The notes beneath the pieces are model-generated. The model did not search any database. It saw only the letters and a list, made by a program, of their open reading frames with translations, and was not told the DNA's origin. A program made the position numbers and the translations under genes. Positions 49,149 through 57,122 of a DNA stretch of 64,000 bases are shown one piece after another (positions within the stretch are counted from its first letter, which is position 1; every line of letters starts with the position of its first letter). Source of the DNA: Halioglobus japonicus (GTDB lineage Bacteria > Pseudomonadota > Gammaproteobacteria > Pseudomonadales > Halieaceae); assembly GCF_001983995.1 (NCBI RefSeq), contig NZ_CP019450.1, positions 1,302,001 to 1,366,000 of the forward strand, given 5' to 3'.

Positions 49149-50629
49149 TCAGGAGATGCCCAGCTCGTCCCATAGCTCGTCGACCCGGTCTTTTACGGCC
49201 TGGTCCATGGCAATCGGCTCACCCCATTCGCGGTCGGTTTCTCCTGGCCACTTGTTGGTCGCATCAAAGCCCACCTTGGAGCCAAGGCCAGCCACAGGTG
49301 ACGCGAAATCCAGATAGTCGATGGGGGTGTTCTCGATGAATACGCTGTCGCGCTGCGGGTCCATGCGCGTGGTCATGGCCCAGATCACGTCTTTCCAGTC
49401 GCGGGCATTCACGTCTTCATCGGTGACGATGACAAACTTGGTGTACATGAACTGGCGCAGGAATGACCACACGCCGAGCATGATCCGTTTGGCGTGGCCG
49501 GGATATTCCTTGCGCATGGTGACGACGGCCATCCGATAGGAGCAGCCCTCGGGCGGCAGGTAGAAGTCCACGATCTCGGGAAACTGCTTCTGCAGCAGCG
49601 GCACGAAGACTTCGTTCAGGGCGACGCCGAGTACGGCCGGTTCATCGGGCGGTCTGCCAGTGTAGGTACTGTGGTATATGGGATCTTCGCGGTGCGTAAT
49701 CGCCTCAACGGTAAATACCGGGAAGCGCTCGACTTCGTTATAGTAGCCGGTGTGATCGCCAAAGGGGCCCTCGTCGGCCTCTTCTCCGGGTTCCAGATAG
49801 CCTTCGAGTATGTACTCTGCGCTGGCGGGTACCTGCAGGCCGTGTTCCCTGCATAGTGGTGTGAAGCACTCTGCTAGCTCGGTTTTGGAACCCCGCAGCA
49901 GGCCGGCGAAAGCGTACTCAGACACCGGGTCAGGAATAGGCGTTACCGCTCCCAGCGTCGTGGCCGGATCTGCGCCCAGGGCAATCGCCACAGGGTAGCG
50001 TTTGCCCGGGTGCTTCAATTGCCATTCGCGATAGTCCAGAGCGCCACCGCGGTGCGAGAGCCAGCGCATGATCAGCTTGTTTTTGCCGATCAACTGCATG
50101 CGGTAAATGCCGAGATTCTGGCGTTCCTTATCGGGACCGCGGGTAATCACCAGCGGCCAGGTGACCAGCGGGCCCGCATCGCCGGGCCAGCAGGTCTGGA
50201 TCGGCAGTTGATACAGATCGACTTCGTCGCCCTGCTTGGCGTGATACTGGCAGGGTGGGTTGCGGACCATCTTCGGGCCCATGTTGAGGACTTTTTTGAG
50301 TACCGGGGCCTTGTCGGCCAGGTCGCGAAAGCCTTTGGGGGGTCCGGTTGGCGTAGATAGGCCAGTAGCTCCCCGATCTCGCGCAGGGCGGTGACATTCT
50401 CTCCACCCATGCCCAGTGCCACCCGCTGCTCGGTGCCGAACAGGTTGGCCAGCACCGGTGTGTCGAACCCCTTGGGATTTTCGAACAGCAGCGCCGGACC
50501 GCCGGCCCGCAGGGTGCGGTCGGCGATTTCCGTCATCTCAAGATTAGGGTCGACCTCCGCGGTAATGCGCACCAGCTCGCCGCGCTGTTCAAGCTCGGCA
50601 ATAAAGTCGCGGAGGTCTTTGTATTTCAT
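49149..50629 (-). pseudogene. ubiD: 3-octaprenyl-4-hydroxybenzoate carboxy-lyase UbiD, interrupted by an apparent 1-base frameshift
   Basis: Prenylated-FMN decarboxylase of ubiquinone synthesis. The N-terminal piece (ATG 50629, [19 protein letters not shown]) runs to about DPPKAF and then loses sense. The remainder, closely matching UbiD from [10 protein letters not shown] to the end ([14 protein letters not shown]), lies in another frame. Adding one base to the six-G run at 50337-50342 joins them into 493 residues, against 497 in E. coli. All conserved UbiD parts are then present, including [10 protein letters not shown] and the [12 protein letters not shown] motif. Apart from this point nothing suggests decay. 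It is downstream of rho, as in Pseudomonas, and convergent with moeA. Confidence 0.9.
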
Positions 50630-50639
50630 TTCTGCTCCC

Positions 50640-50667
50640 CGTCATTCCCGCGCAGGCGGGAATTCAC
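50640..50667 (+). repeat. Dispersed palindromic repeat, copy 1 (ubiD side)
   Basis: CGTCATTCCCGCGCAGGCGGGAAT-type unit: an inverted repeat TTCCCGC-GCA-GGCGGGAA preceded by GTCA. Short palindromes of this GTCATTCCCGCG...GGCGGGAAT kind are known as dispersed extragenic repeats in many proteobacteria. It lies ten bases upstream of the ubiD start. Confidence 0.7.
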
Positions 50668-50757
50668 TGGCCTTTTGGACAAAGAACAAGTATTCATCGG
50701 GAATTGAACCGGCTCTTTGATTAATTGTCTGGTTCGAGATGATCTATGACTGCAGAA

Positions 50758-50788
50758 CCCCTGGATCCCTGCCTTCGCAGGGATGACA
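50758..50788 (-). repeat. Dispersed palindromic repeat, copy 2 (rho side), inverted relative to copy 1
   Basis: Read on the minus strand this is GTCATCCCTGCGAAGGCAGGGATCCAG, the same type of unit as copy 1 with some changes. The two copies face each other about 90 bases apart in the 174-base rho-ubiD gap, giving a REP-pair or BIME-like arrangement. It may also act as a hairpin at the end of the rho transcript, 16 bases past the stop. Confidence 0.7.
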
Positions 50789-50803
50789 TTGCCGAGGGCA
50801 ACG

Positions 50804-52072
50804 TCACTTGCGCTTCATGGACAGGAAGAACTCGTCGTTGGTCTTGGTGTCCTTGAGCTTGTCGATCAGGAATTCCACCGCGGGCAGATCTTCCATGCCG
50901 TGCAGCAGCTTGCGCAGGATCCACATGCGCTGCAGTTCTTCATCGCCGGTCAGCAGTTCTTCGCGGCGAGTGCCGGAAGAGCGGATGTTGATTGCGGGAT
51001 ACACGCGCTTTTCAGCCACCTTGCGATCCAGATGCAGTTCCATGTTACCGGTGCCCTTGAACTCCTCGTAAATCACCTCGTCCATTTTGGAGCCGGTATT
51101 GATCAGGGCGGTAGCGATGATGGACAGGCTGCCGCCTTCCTCGATGTTCCGCGCGGCGCCAAAGAAGCGCTTGGGGCGTTCCAGAGCGTGGGCGTCTACA
51201 CCACCGGTAAGTACCTTGCCGGACGAGGGGATAACCGTGTTGTACGCACGTGCCAGACGGGTGATGGAGTCGAGCAGGATCACAACGTCACGCTTGTGCT
51301 CCACCAGGCGCTTGGCCTTTTCGATAACCATATCCGCCACCTGCACGTGGCGCGAGGGTGGCTCATCGAAGGTCGACGCAACGACCTCGGCACCGCGGGC
51401 ACCGACAGAGCGCTGCATCTCTGTCACTTCTTCGGGACGCTCGTCGATCAGCAGTACGATGATGTAGCACTCAGGGTTGTTGCTGATAATCGCCTGGGCG
51501 ATGTTCTGCATCATGATGGTTTTACCGGCCTTGGGCGGTGCTACTAACAGGCCACGCTGGCCTTTACCAATCGGGGCCACCAGGTCGATGATGCGGCCGG
51601 TGAGGTCCTCGGAGCTGCCGTTGCCCTTTTCAAGAGTCAGGCGCTCATCCGGGAACAGCGGCGTCAGGTTTTCGAACAGGATCTTGTTCTTGGATTGTTC
51701 AGGTTTACTGAAGTTAACCTCGCCAACCTTGAGCAATGCGAAGTAGCGCTCGGAATCTTTCGGCGGGCGAATCTTGCCGGAAATGGTGTCGCCGGTGCGC
51801 AAGTTGAAGCGGCGGATCTGGCTCGGCGAGACATAAATGTCGTCGGGGCCAGCCAGGTAAGAGCTGTCAGCGCTGCGCAGGAAGCCGAAGCCGTCCTGGA
51901 GAATTTCCAATACACCGTCACCGTAGATATCTTCACCGCTTTTGGCGTGTCGCTTGAGAATGGCAAAGATGATGTCCTGCTTCCGTGAGCGGGCCATGTT
52001 TTCAATGCCCATCTCCTTGGCAATATCGATGAGTTCCTGGGTGGGTTTGTTCTTCAGATCAGTAAGATTCAT
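50804..52072 (-). CDS. rho: Transcription termination factor Rho
   Basis: Hexameric RNA helicase terminating transcription. The 422-residue protein starts [21 protein letters not shown], has the RNA-binding cold-shock-like domain ([19 protein letters not shown]), the P-loop VAPPKAGKT near residue 178-186, and the Walker [16 protein letters not shown] segment. Length and sequence are typical; no insertion. A candidate promoter lies in the 180-base gap to ppk2. Confidence 0.98.
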   Translation of the reverse strand: MNLTDLKNKPTQELIDIAKEMGIENMARSRKQDIIFAILKRHAKSGEDIYGDGVLEILQDGFGFLRSADSSYLAGPDDIYVSPSQIRRFNLRTGDTISGKIRPPKDSERYFALLKVGEVNFSKPEQSKNKILFENLTPLFPDERLTLEKGNGSSEDLTGRIIDLVAPIGKGQRGLLVAPPKAGKTIMMQNIAQAIISNNPECYIIVLLIDERPEEVTEMQRSVGARGAEVVASTFDEPPSRHVQVADMVIEKAKRLVEHKRDVVILLDSITRLARAYNTVIPSSGKVLTGGVDAHALERPKRFFGAARNIEEGGSLSIIATALINTGSKMDEVIYEEFKGTGNMELHLDRKVAEKRVYPAINIRSSGTRREELLTGDEELQRMWILRKLLHGMEDLPAVEFLIDKLKDTKTNDEFFLSMKRK

Positions 52073-52202
52073 AAATGCGATGCAATAGAGGCGTGAAAGG
52101 AAAAAGAATTAGATACATGCGCGCGGCTGCTGCCGGCCGGGTGAAGCTAAAAAGTTGAGTAGCAGAGTTTTTATTGCTGCACAGAAGTGTGCGACAGACC
52201 AA

Positions 52203-52231
52203 AATGTAGCACGGGTCGGTAAGGGCGTCTA
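52203..52231 (-). promoter_or_regulatory. Candidate rho promoter
   Basis: On the minus strand TAGACG (52226-52231) and TACATT (52203-52208) are 17 bases apart, each matching four of six consensus positions. The transcript would carry a leader of about 125 bases before rho; a long leader is common for rho, which is autoregulated in E. coli. Weak support. Confidence 0.35.
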
Positions 52232-52251
52232 TAGCTATTTTAGATCGTTTT

Positions 52252-53151
52252 TTAGCCGATGGCGTATTCGCTCTGACCGACGATAAGCGGGTCCATATGG
52301 AGCAAATCGTCACGCTTTTCCGGGTATTCCAGTGAGCTCAGAAAGTGTTGCAGGCAGGCGATGCGGGCGCGTTTTTTGTCTGAGGATTTCACAATCGTCC
52401 AGGGCGCGTGGGCCGTATCGGTATAAAAAAACATATCTTCTTTTGCCTGGGTATAGTCATCCCAGCGGCTTTGGGCCGCCTCGTCGATAGGAGACAGCTT
52501 CCACTGCTTCAGCGGATCCTGGCGACGTTTATTGAACCGCGCTTGCTGCTCTTCCTGGCCAACGGTCAGCCAGAACTTGAACAGGTGGATGTCGCTGCGA
52601 ACCATCATGAGTTCCAGTGCAGGCGCCTGCAGCATAAATTCCTGATACTGCTCCTGAGTGCAAAAATCCATTACCCGCTCGACCCCGGCGCGGTTGTACC
52701 AGCTGCGATCAAACAGCGCGATATGACCGTTGCTGGGAAAGTGGCGGATGTAGCGCTGGAAATACCACTGGCCCTGTTCCTCGGGGGTGGGCTTGTTCAG
52801 GGCGACCACGTGGGTGTGACGCGGATTGAGATGCTCGACAAAGCGCTTGATGGTGCCACCTTTGCCGGCGGCATCGCGGCCCTCAAACAGGATAACGATT
52901 TTCTGCTCTGTGGCGATGGCCCAGCGCTGCGCCTTGAGCAATTCGATCTGCAGCAACTGGAGATGCGATTCGTAGGCCTTCTTGCGGAGTCGGTCAGCGT
53001 AGGGGTGCTGGTCGCTGGCAAAGTGGGCGATGATGTCTTTGCTGCTGAGCATCTGCTCAGCGAGGCCGGGGTGCAGCGCGTCGCGCGCTATGGCCTGGGG
53101 ATTGATCGCACGGCGCGCGGGTCTGGATGAAGGCGCCGTGCGAGAGGTCAT
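52252..53151 (-). CDS. ppk2: Polyphosphate kinase 2 family protein
   Basis: PPK2 proteins transfer phosphate between inorganic polyphosphate and nucleotides, usually making ADP/ATP or GDP/GTP. The 299-residue protein has Walker A FEGRDAAGKGGTIKRF (about 91-106) and the Walker B/lid DRSWYNRAGVERVM (about 151-164), both diagnostic. It belongs to the one-domain class; the acceptor nucleotide is not predicted here. It starts 6 bases after the trxA stop on the same strand and precedes rho, breaking up the trxA-rho neighbourhood usual in related genomes. Confidence 0.93.
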   Translation of the reverse strand: MTSRTAPSSRPARRAINPQAIARDALHPGLAEQMLSSKDIIAHFASDQHPYADRLRKKAYESHLQLLQIELLKAQRWAIATEQKIVILFEGRDAAGKGGTIKRFVEHLNPRHTHVVALNKPTPEEQGQWYFQRYIRHFPSNGHIALFDRSWYNRAGVERVMDFCTQEQYQEFMLQAPALELMMVRSDIHLFKFWLTVGQEEQQARFNKRRQDPLKQWKLSPIDEAAQSRWDDYTQAKEDMFFYTDTAHAPWTIVKSSDKKRARIACLQHFLSSLEYPEKRDDLLHMDPLIVGQSEYAIG

Positions 53152-53157
53152 CCCGGG

Positions 53158-53484
53158 CTATACCACTTCCTGGATGAACTCGGTGAGCTGTGACTTGGAC
53201 AGGGCACCCACTTTGGTGGCTTCAGCGTTACCGCCTTTGAAGACGATCAGCGTGGGGATGCCGCGGATGCCGAACTTGGGCGGAATTTCCGGGTTGGCGT
53301 CCACGTCCACTTTGGCAATCTTCAGCTTGCCTTCGTACTCGGCCGCGATTTCGTCCAGCACGGGCGCAATCATTTTGCAGGGACCGCACCATTCGGCCCA
53401 GAAATCCACCAGCACGGGGATATCGGAATTGAGGACTTCGGCATCAAATGATGCGTCGGTAACGTGTACGATCTGGTCTGACAT
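53158..53484 (-). CDS. trxA: Thioredoxin 1
   Basis: General disulfide reductase. ATG 53484 ([13 protein letters not shown]) gives 108 residues with WCGPCK at about 32-37 and the cis-proline segment [11 protein letters not shown]. The frame is open upstream for 27 codons, but these do not look like thioredoxin. First gene of trxA-ppk2-rho; divergent from the TVP38 fusion gene. Confidence 0.96.
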   Translation of the reverse strand: MSDQIVHVTDASFDAEVLNSDIPVLVDFWAEWCGPCKMIAPVLDEIAAEYEGKLKIAKVDVDANPEIPPKFGIRGIPTLIVFKGGNAEATKVGALSKSQLTEFIQEVV

Positions 53485-53656
53485 TGTGTTCTCCGGTTGA
53501 TCTGCGAGGCCTGGCCCCGCGTAGTTTTGACGTCGGTCATCATAGCCAGCCACCCGTAGCGGCACAAGCAGCGCATCCAGAGTTTTTCGTAATGCTCTAA
53601 TTGCCCTATGTTATAAACACAGCTGGCTATACTCTTGCGATCTTTATGGGGGCGTC

Positions 53657-55770
53657 TTGAATAAAAAACAACTGTTGCTGGGCATTATTGTCGCGGCATT
53701 CATAGCCTGGTTCGGCCTGGATCTGGGGCAGTACCTGCAGCTGTCCTGGGTGCAGGGCAAAATGGGTGAACTGCGGAGCTGGTACGCGGCCAATCCGCTC
53801 CTCGCGGGCGCCCTATACTTCGGCCTCTATGTGGCCGTGACGGGCTTGTCGATACCCGGGGCTGCGGTCATGACCCTGGCGGGCGGCGCGCTGTTCGGCT
53901 TCTGGTACGCCTTGGTGCTGGTGTCTTTTGGCAGCAGCATCGGTGCCACCATTGCCTTCCTGATCTCCCGTACGCTACTGCGCGACTGGGTGCAGCAGCG
54001 CTTTGGGCAGCAGTTACGGCCGGTGAATGAGGGGTTTGCCAAAGACGGTGCCTTCTACCTGTTTGGCCTGCGCCTGGTGCCGCTGTTTCCGTTTTTCGTG
54101 ATCAATCTTGCCATGGGCTTACTACCCATTGGCACCTGGCGTTATTACTGGGTATCGCAGCTGGGCATGTTGCCGGCCACGGCGGTCTACGTGAACGCGG
54201 GAACCCAGTTGGGGCAACTGGATTCGCTGGCCGGCATTGTGTCTGCGCCGCTGCTGATTTCCTTTGCCCTGTTGGGCGTGTTCCCACTGCTCGCGCGGCG
54301 GACGCTCAATGCACTGCAGAATCGCCGGGCGCTTGCCAAGTGGGATAAACCGAAGTCGTTCGATACCAATATGGTGGTGATTGGCGCCGGGTCCGCGGGG
54401 CTCGTCTCGGCCCTGATTGCTGCTACTGTGCGGGCGAAGGTGACCCTGGTCGAGCGCGACCGCATGGGGGCGATTGTCTGAACACCGGGTGCGTGCCCAG
54501 CAAAGCGCTGATTCGCTCGGCGCGCATGGCCCATTACGCCCAGCGCGCCAGCGAGTTTGGTCTGGTGCCGATGGACGTTCAGGTGCGCTTTGCAGACGTC
54601 ATGAGCCGAGTGCGCTCGGTGATAGCGACTATCGAACCACACGACTCGGTAGAGCGTTTCACCGGTCTTGGTGTCGACTGTGTTCAGGGCGAGGCCCAGC
54701 TTGTATCTCCGTGGGAAGTGGAGGTGAACGGCGACCGCATTGCCGCGCGAAACATTGTCGTCGCCACCGGTGGCAGGCCCCGGGTGCCGGATATTCCCGG
54801 GCTTGAGGACGTGGGGTACCTGACCTCAGATACCGTCTGGGAGCTGGAACAGTTGCCCGAACGCCTGCTGGTGCTGGGCGGTGGCCCCATCGGCTGTGAG
54901 TTGGCTCAGGCCTTTGCCCGCCTCGGCGCATCAGTGAGTATCGCCACCCGCGGCTCTCGCCTGCTGCCGCGCGAGGACAGCGAGGTCTCTGACGTGGTCG
55001 AAGCTGCGTTCACCGCAGAGGGTATTTCACTTCACCTGGGCAAACAGCCCGAGGCGTTTGCGCCAGGCGTGTGCCGGCTCGAAGGCGGCGAGAGCATCGC
55101 CTTCGATGCCGTATTGCTGGCGGTGGGCCGCAGTCCCAATGTCGAGGGCCTGGGTCTCGAAGCGCTTGGCGTTGAGCTGAATCCGGCCGGTCATCTTGAT
55201 GTGGATGACTTTCTGCGCACTCGAGTGCCCTCCATTTATGCTGCGGGCGATGTTGCGGGCCCCTACCTGTTTACCCATATGGCCAGCCACCAGGCCTGGT
55301 ATGCCTCGGTCAATGCGTTGTTTGGGCGCTTTCGCAAATTCCGGGTCGACTACTCGGTGGTGCCCTGGGCGACGTTTATCGACCCCGAGGTTGCCCGGGT
55401 GGGCCTGAATGAGGCCGATGCTCAGGCTCAGGGTATTGCCTACGAGGTCAGCCGCTACGATCTGGATGATCTCGACCGCGCCATCGCCGACGGCGAGGCA
55501 AAAGGCTTTGTGAAAGTGCTGACCAAGCCGGGCAGTGACCGTATTCTGGGTGCCACTATCGTTGGCTATCATGCGGCTGAATTGATCAACGAGTTTGTGC
55601 TGGCGATGAAACACGGCCTGGGACTCAACAAAATTCTCGGCACTATTCATATTTATCCCACGCTGTCCGAGGGCAACAAATTCCTCGCCGGTGAGTGGCG
55701 CAAGGCGCGCAAGCCGGAGAAACTGCTCGATATCGTGGAGCGCTATCACCGCTTTAATCGCGGTGCTTAG
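53657..55770 (+). pseudogene. TVP38/TMEM64-flavoprotein disulfide reductase fusion, interrupted by an apparent 1-base frameshift
   Basis: The first frame (TTG 53657) encodes a membrane domain of the SNARE-associated TVP38/TMEM64 type (residues about 1-225; GAAVMTLAGGALFGF, ISRTLLRDWVQQRFG). A Rossmann FAD-binding start (NMVVIGAGSAGLVSALIAA) follows, then VERDRMGAIV and a stop. The second frame, from about 54471 to 55770, holds the rest of a class I pyridine nucleotide-disulfide oxidoreductase: NAD motif LVLGGGPIGCELAQAF, the IYAAGDVAGP motif and the dimerisation domain (HIYPTLSEGNKFLAGEW). Adding one G to the run 54466-54470 restores GGDCLNTGCVPSKAL, the CxxxxC redox site, and a 704-residue protein. 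TVP38-mercuric-reductase-like fusions of this length are known; the substrate is not. Confidence 0.87.
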
Positions 55771-55815
55771 CTGCTAAAGTAAGGTTTTTGAGCGGTAACT
55801 ATTGGAGAAACAACA

Positions 55816-56469
55816 ATGGCAAATGTAGCGGTTATTCTCGCCGGCTGTGGCGTGTACGACGGCGCCGAGATTAACGAGGCAGTGTTGACCCTGCTCAGTC
55901 TGGAGCAGCAGGGCGCGAGCTACCAGTGTTTCGCGCCCGACCGCGAGCAGTTGCATGTGATTAATCACCTCACCGGTGAAGTGGTGGAGGGAGTGACACG
56001 CAATGTGTTGGTGGAGGCGGCACGCATTGCCCGTGGCAATATCAAACCGCTGACCGAACTGAATGTGACTGACTACGATGCGCTGGTGGTTCCGGGCGGG
56101 TTTGGTGCTGCCAAGAACCTGTGTGACTTTGCGGTGGAAGGCGCGCAGATGTCAGTTCAGGAGGATTTTTTGGCCGTTGCGCGGGGATTTCACCAGGCTG
56201 ACAAGCCGATCGGGCTGATCTGCATTGCGCCGGTCATGGCGGCGGCTATTTGCGGTGCAGGCACTGAGTGCACCATTGGTAATGATGCCGATACCGCGGC
56301 GGCGATTGCGGCGATGGGCGGCGTGCATCTGGATTGTCCGGTCACAGAGGCTCGTGTTGATGCCGCCAAGAAAATGGTAACGACGCCGGCCTATATGCTG
56401 GCCGGCCAGGTGTCGGAGGCGTATGCCGGCATCGCTGATTGTGTCAAAGAAGTGCTCGCCCTGGCTTGA
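55816..56469 (+). CDS. elbB: ElbB/glyoxalase III-type DJ-1/PfpI family protein
   Basis: The 217-residue protein matches the ElbB branch of the DJ-1/PfpI superfamily: AVILAGCGVYDGAEINEAVL at the start, VPGGFGAAKNLCDFA and IGLICIAPVMAAAI with the nucleophile-elbow cysteine. E. coli ElbB has glyoxalase activity in vitro and was once linked to isoprenoid synthesis; its real role is uncertain. The stop overlaps the start of the GIY-YIG gene. Confidence 0.9.
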   Translation: MANVAVILAGCGVYDGAEINEAVLTLLSLEQQGASYQCFAPDREQLHVINHLTGEVVEGVTRNVLVEAARIARGNIKPLTELNVTDYDALVVPGGFGAAKNLCDFAVEGAQMSVQEDFLAVARGFHQADKPIGLICIAPVMAAAICGAGTECTIGNDADTAAAIAAMGGVHLDCPVTEARVDAAKKMVTTPAYMLAGQVSEAYAGIADCVKEVLALA

Positions 56470-56714
56470 GCTGGCAGGTTTACATTCTCGCCTGTAGTGA
56501 CGGCACGCTGTATACCGGCATTGCCCGCGACCTGGAGCGGCGCCTGCGACAACACAATGGTGAGCTTGCTGGCGGGCCGAAATATACCCGGGGACGCAGG
56601 CCGGTGCGATTAGTGTGGTCAGCCGAAGCGGTTGATCGGAGCGCTGCGTCACAGCGCGAAGCGGCGATCAAACAGCTTTCCCGGGAGGAAAAACTGAGGC
56701 TCATAGCACAATGA
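56466..56714 (+). CDS. GIY-YIG domain protein, UPF0213 (YhbQ-like)
   Basis: An 82-residue single-domain GIY-YIG nuclease-type protein: WQVYILACSDGTLYTGIARDLERRLRQHN and GPKYTRGRRPVRLVW. Start TTG 56466 overlaps the elbB stop (TTGA); the frame reads back into elbB to 56439, but this is not needed. Its stop overlaps the next ATG (ATGA). DNA nuclease function is assumed from the domain only. Confidence 0.85.
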   Translation: MSWQVYILACSDGTLYTGIARDLERRLRQHNGELAGGPKYTRGRRPVRLVWSAEAVDRSAASQREAAIKQLSREEKLRLIAQ

Positions 56715-57091
56715 ATGGGCAGGATACTCTGGCAGGTTTGGGCTGGCAGCCCTGCTTTCAACAGCAATTGAGCCTCGATGAGTGGGAGGATGCAGTACCT
56801 GCACGGGTAGTCGCCTTTCACCGCAGCGAGATGCAGGTGGCCACCGAGGATCTCCAACTGACCGTGCCGCTGCACAAGGATATGCCAAAGATGGTGGTCG
56901 GAGATTGGGTGCTGCTGGATGCCGAGCAGCGTTTTGTGCGTCTGTTGGACAGAAAAACCCTGTTTCAGCGCCGGGCGGCGGGCACCGAAATGCGCAGTCA
57001 ATTAATCGCTGCCAATGTCGATACCGCGCTGGGCAAAGACTATAAGCGCACCCAGAGCGAGGCGGGAAAATTGAAAGGGCGCGATAGCTGA
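56711..57091 (+). pseudogene. rsgA: rsgA-like gene with in-frame deletion of the GTPase domain
   Basis: RsgA is a 30S-assembly GTPase of about 340 residues. This 126-residue frame has the complete N-terminal OB domain (LGWQPCFQQQLSLDEWED, VVGDWVLL, LLDRKTLFQRRAAGTE) through QLIAANVDTA, and then jumps to LGKDYKRTQSEAGKLKGRDS, a typical C-terminus. The circularly permuted GTPase domain and the zinc knuckle, about 210-230 residues, are missing without a frameshift. Such a protein could not hydrolyse GTP. It may be a deletion mutant paralogue or an assembly error. It overlaps the GIY-YIG stop by four bases. Confidence 0.8.
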
Positions 57092-57122
57092 ATCGCCGCG
57101 CCAGACCAGCCTCCAGGCGAGC

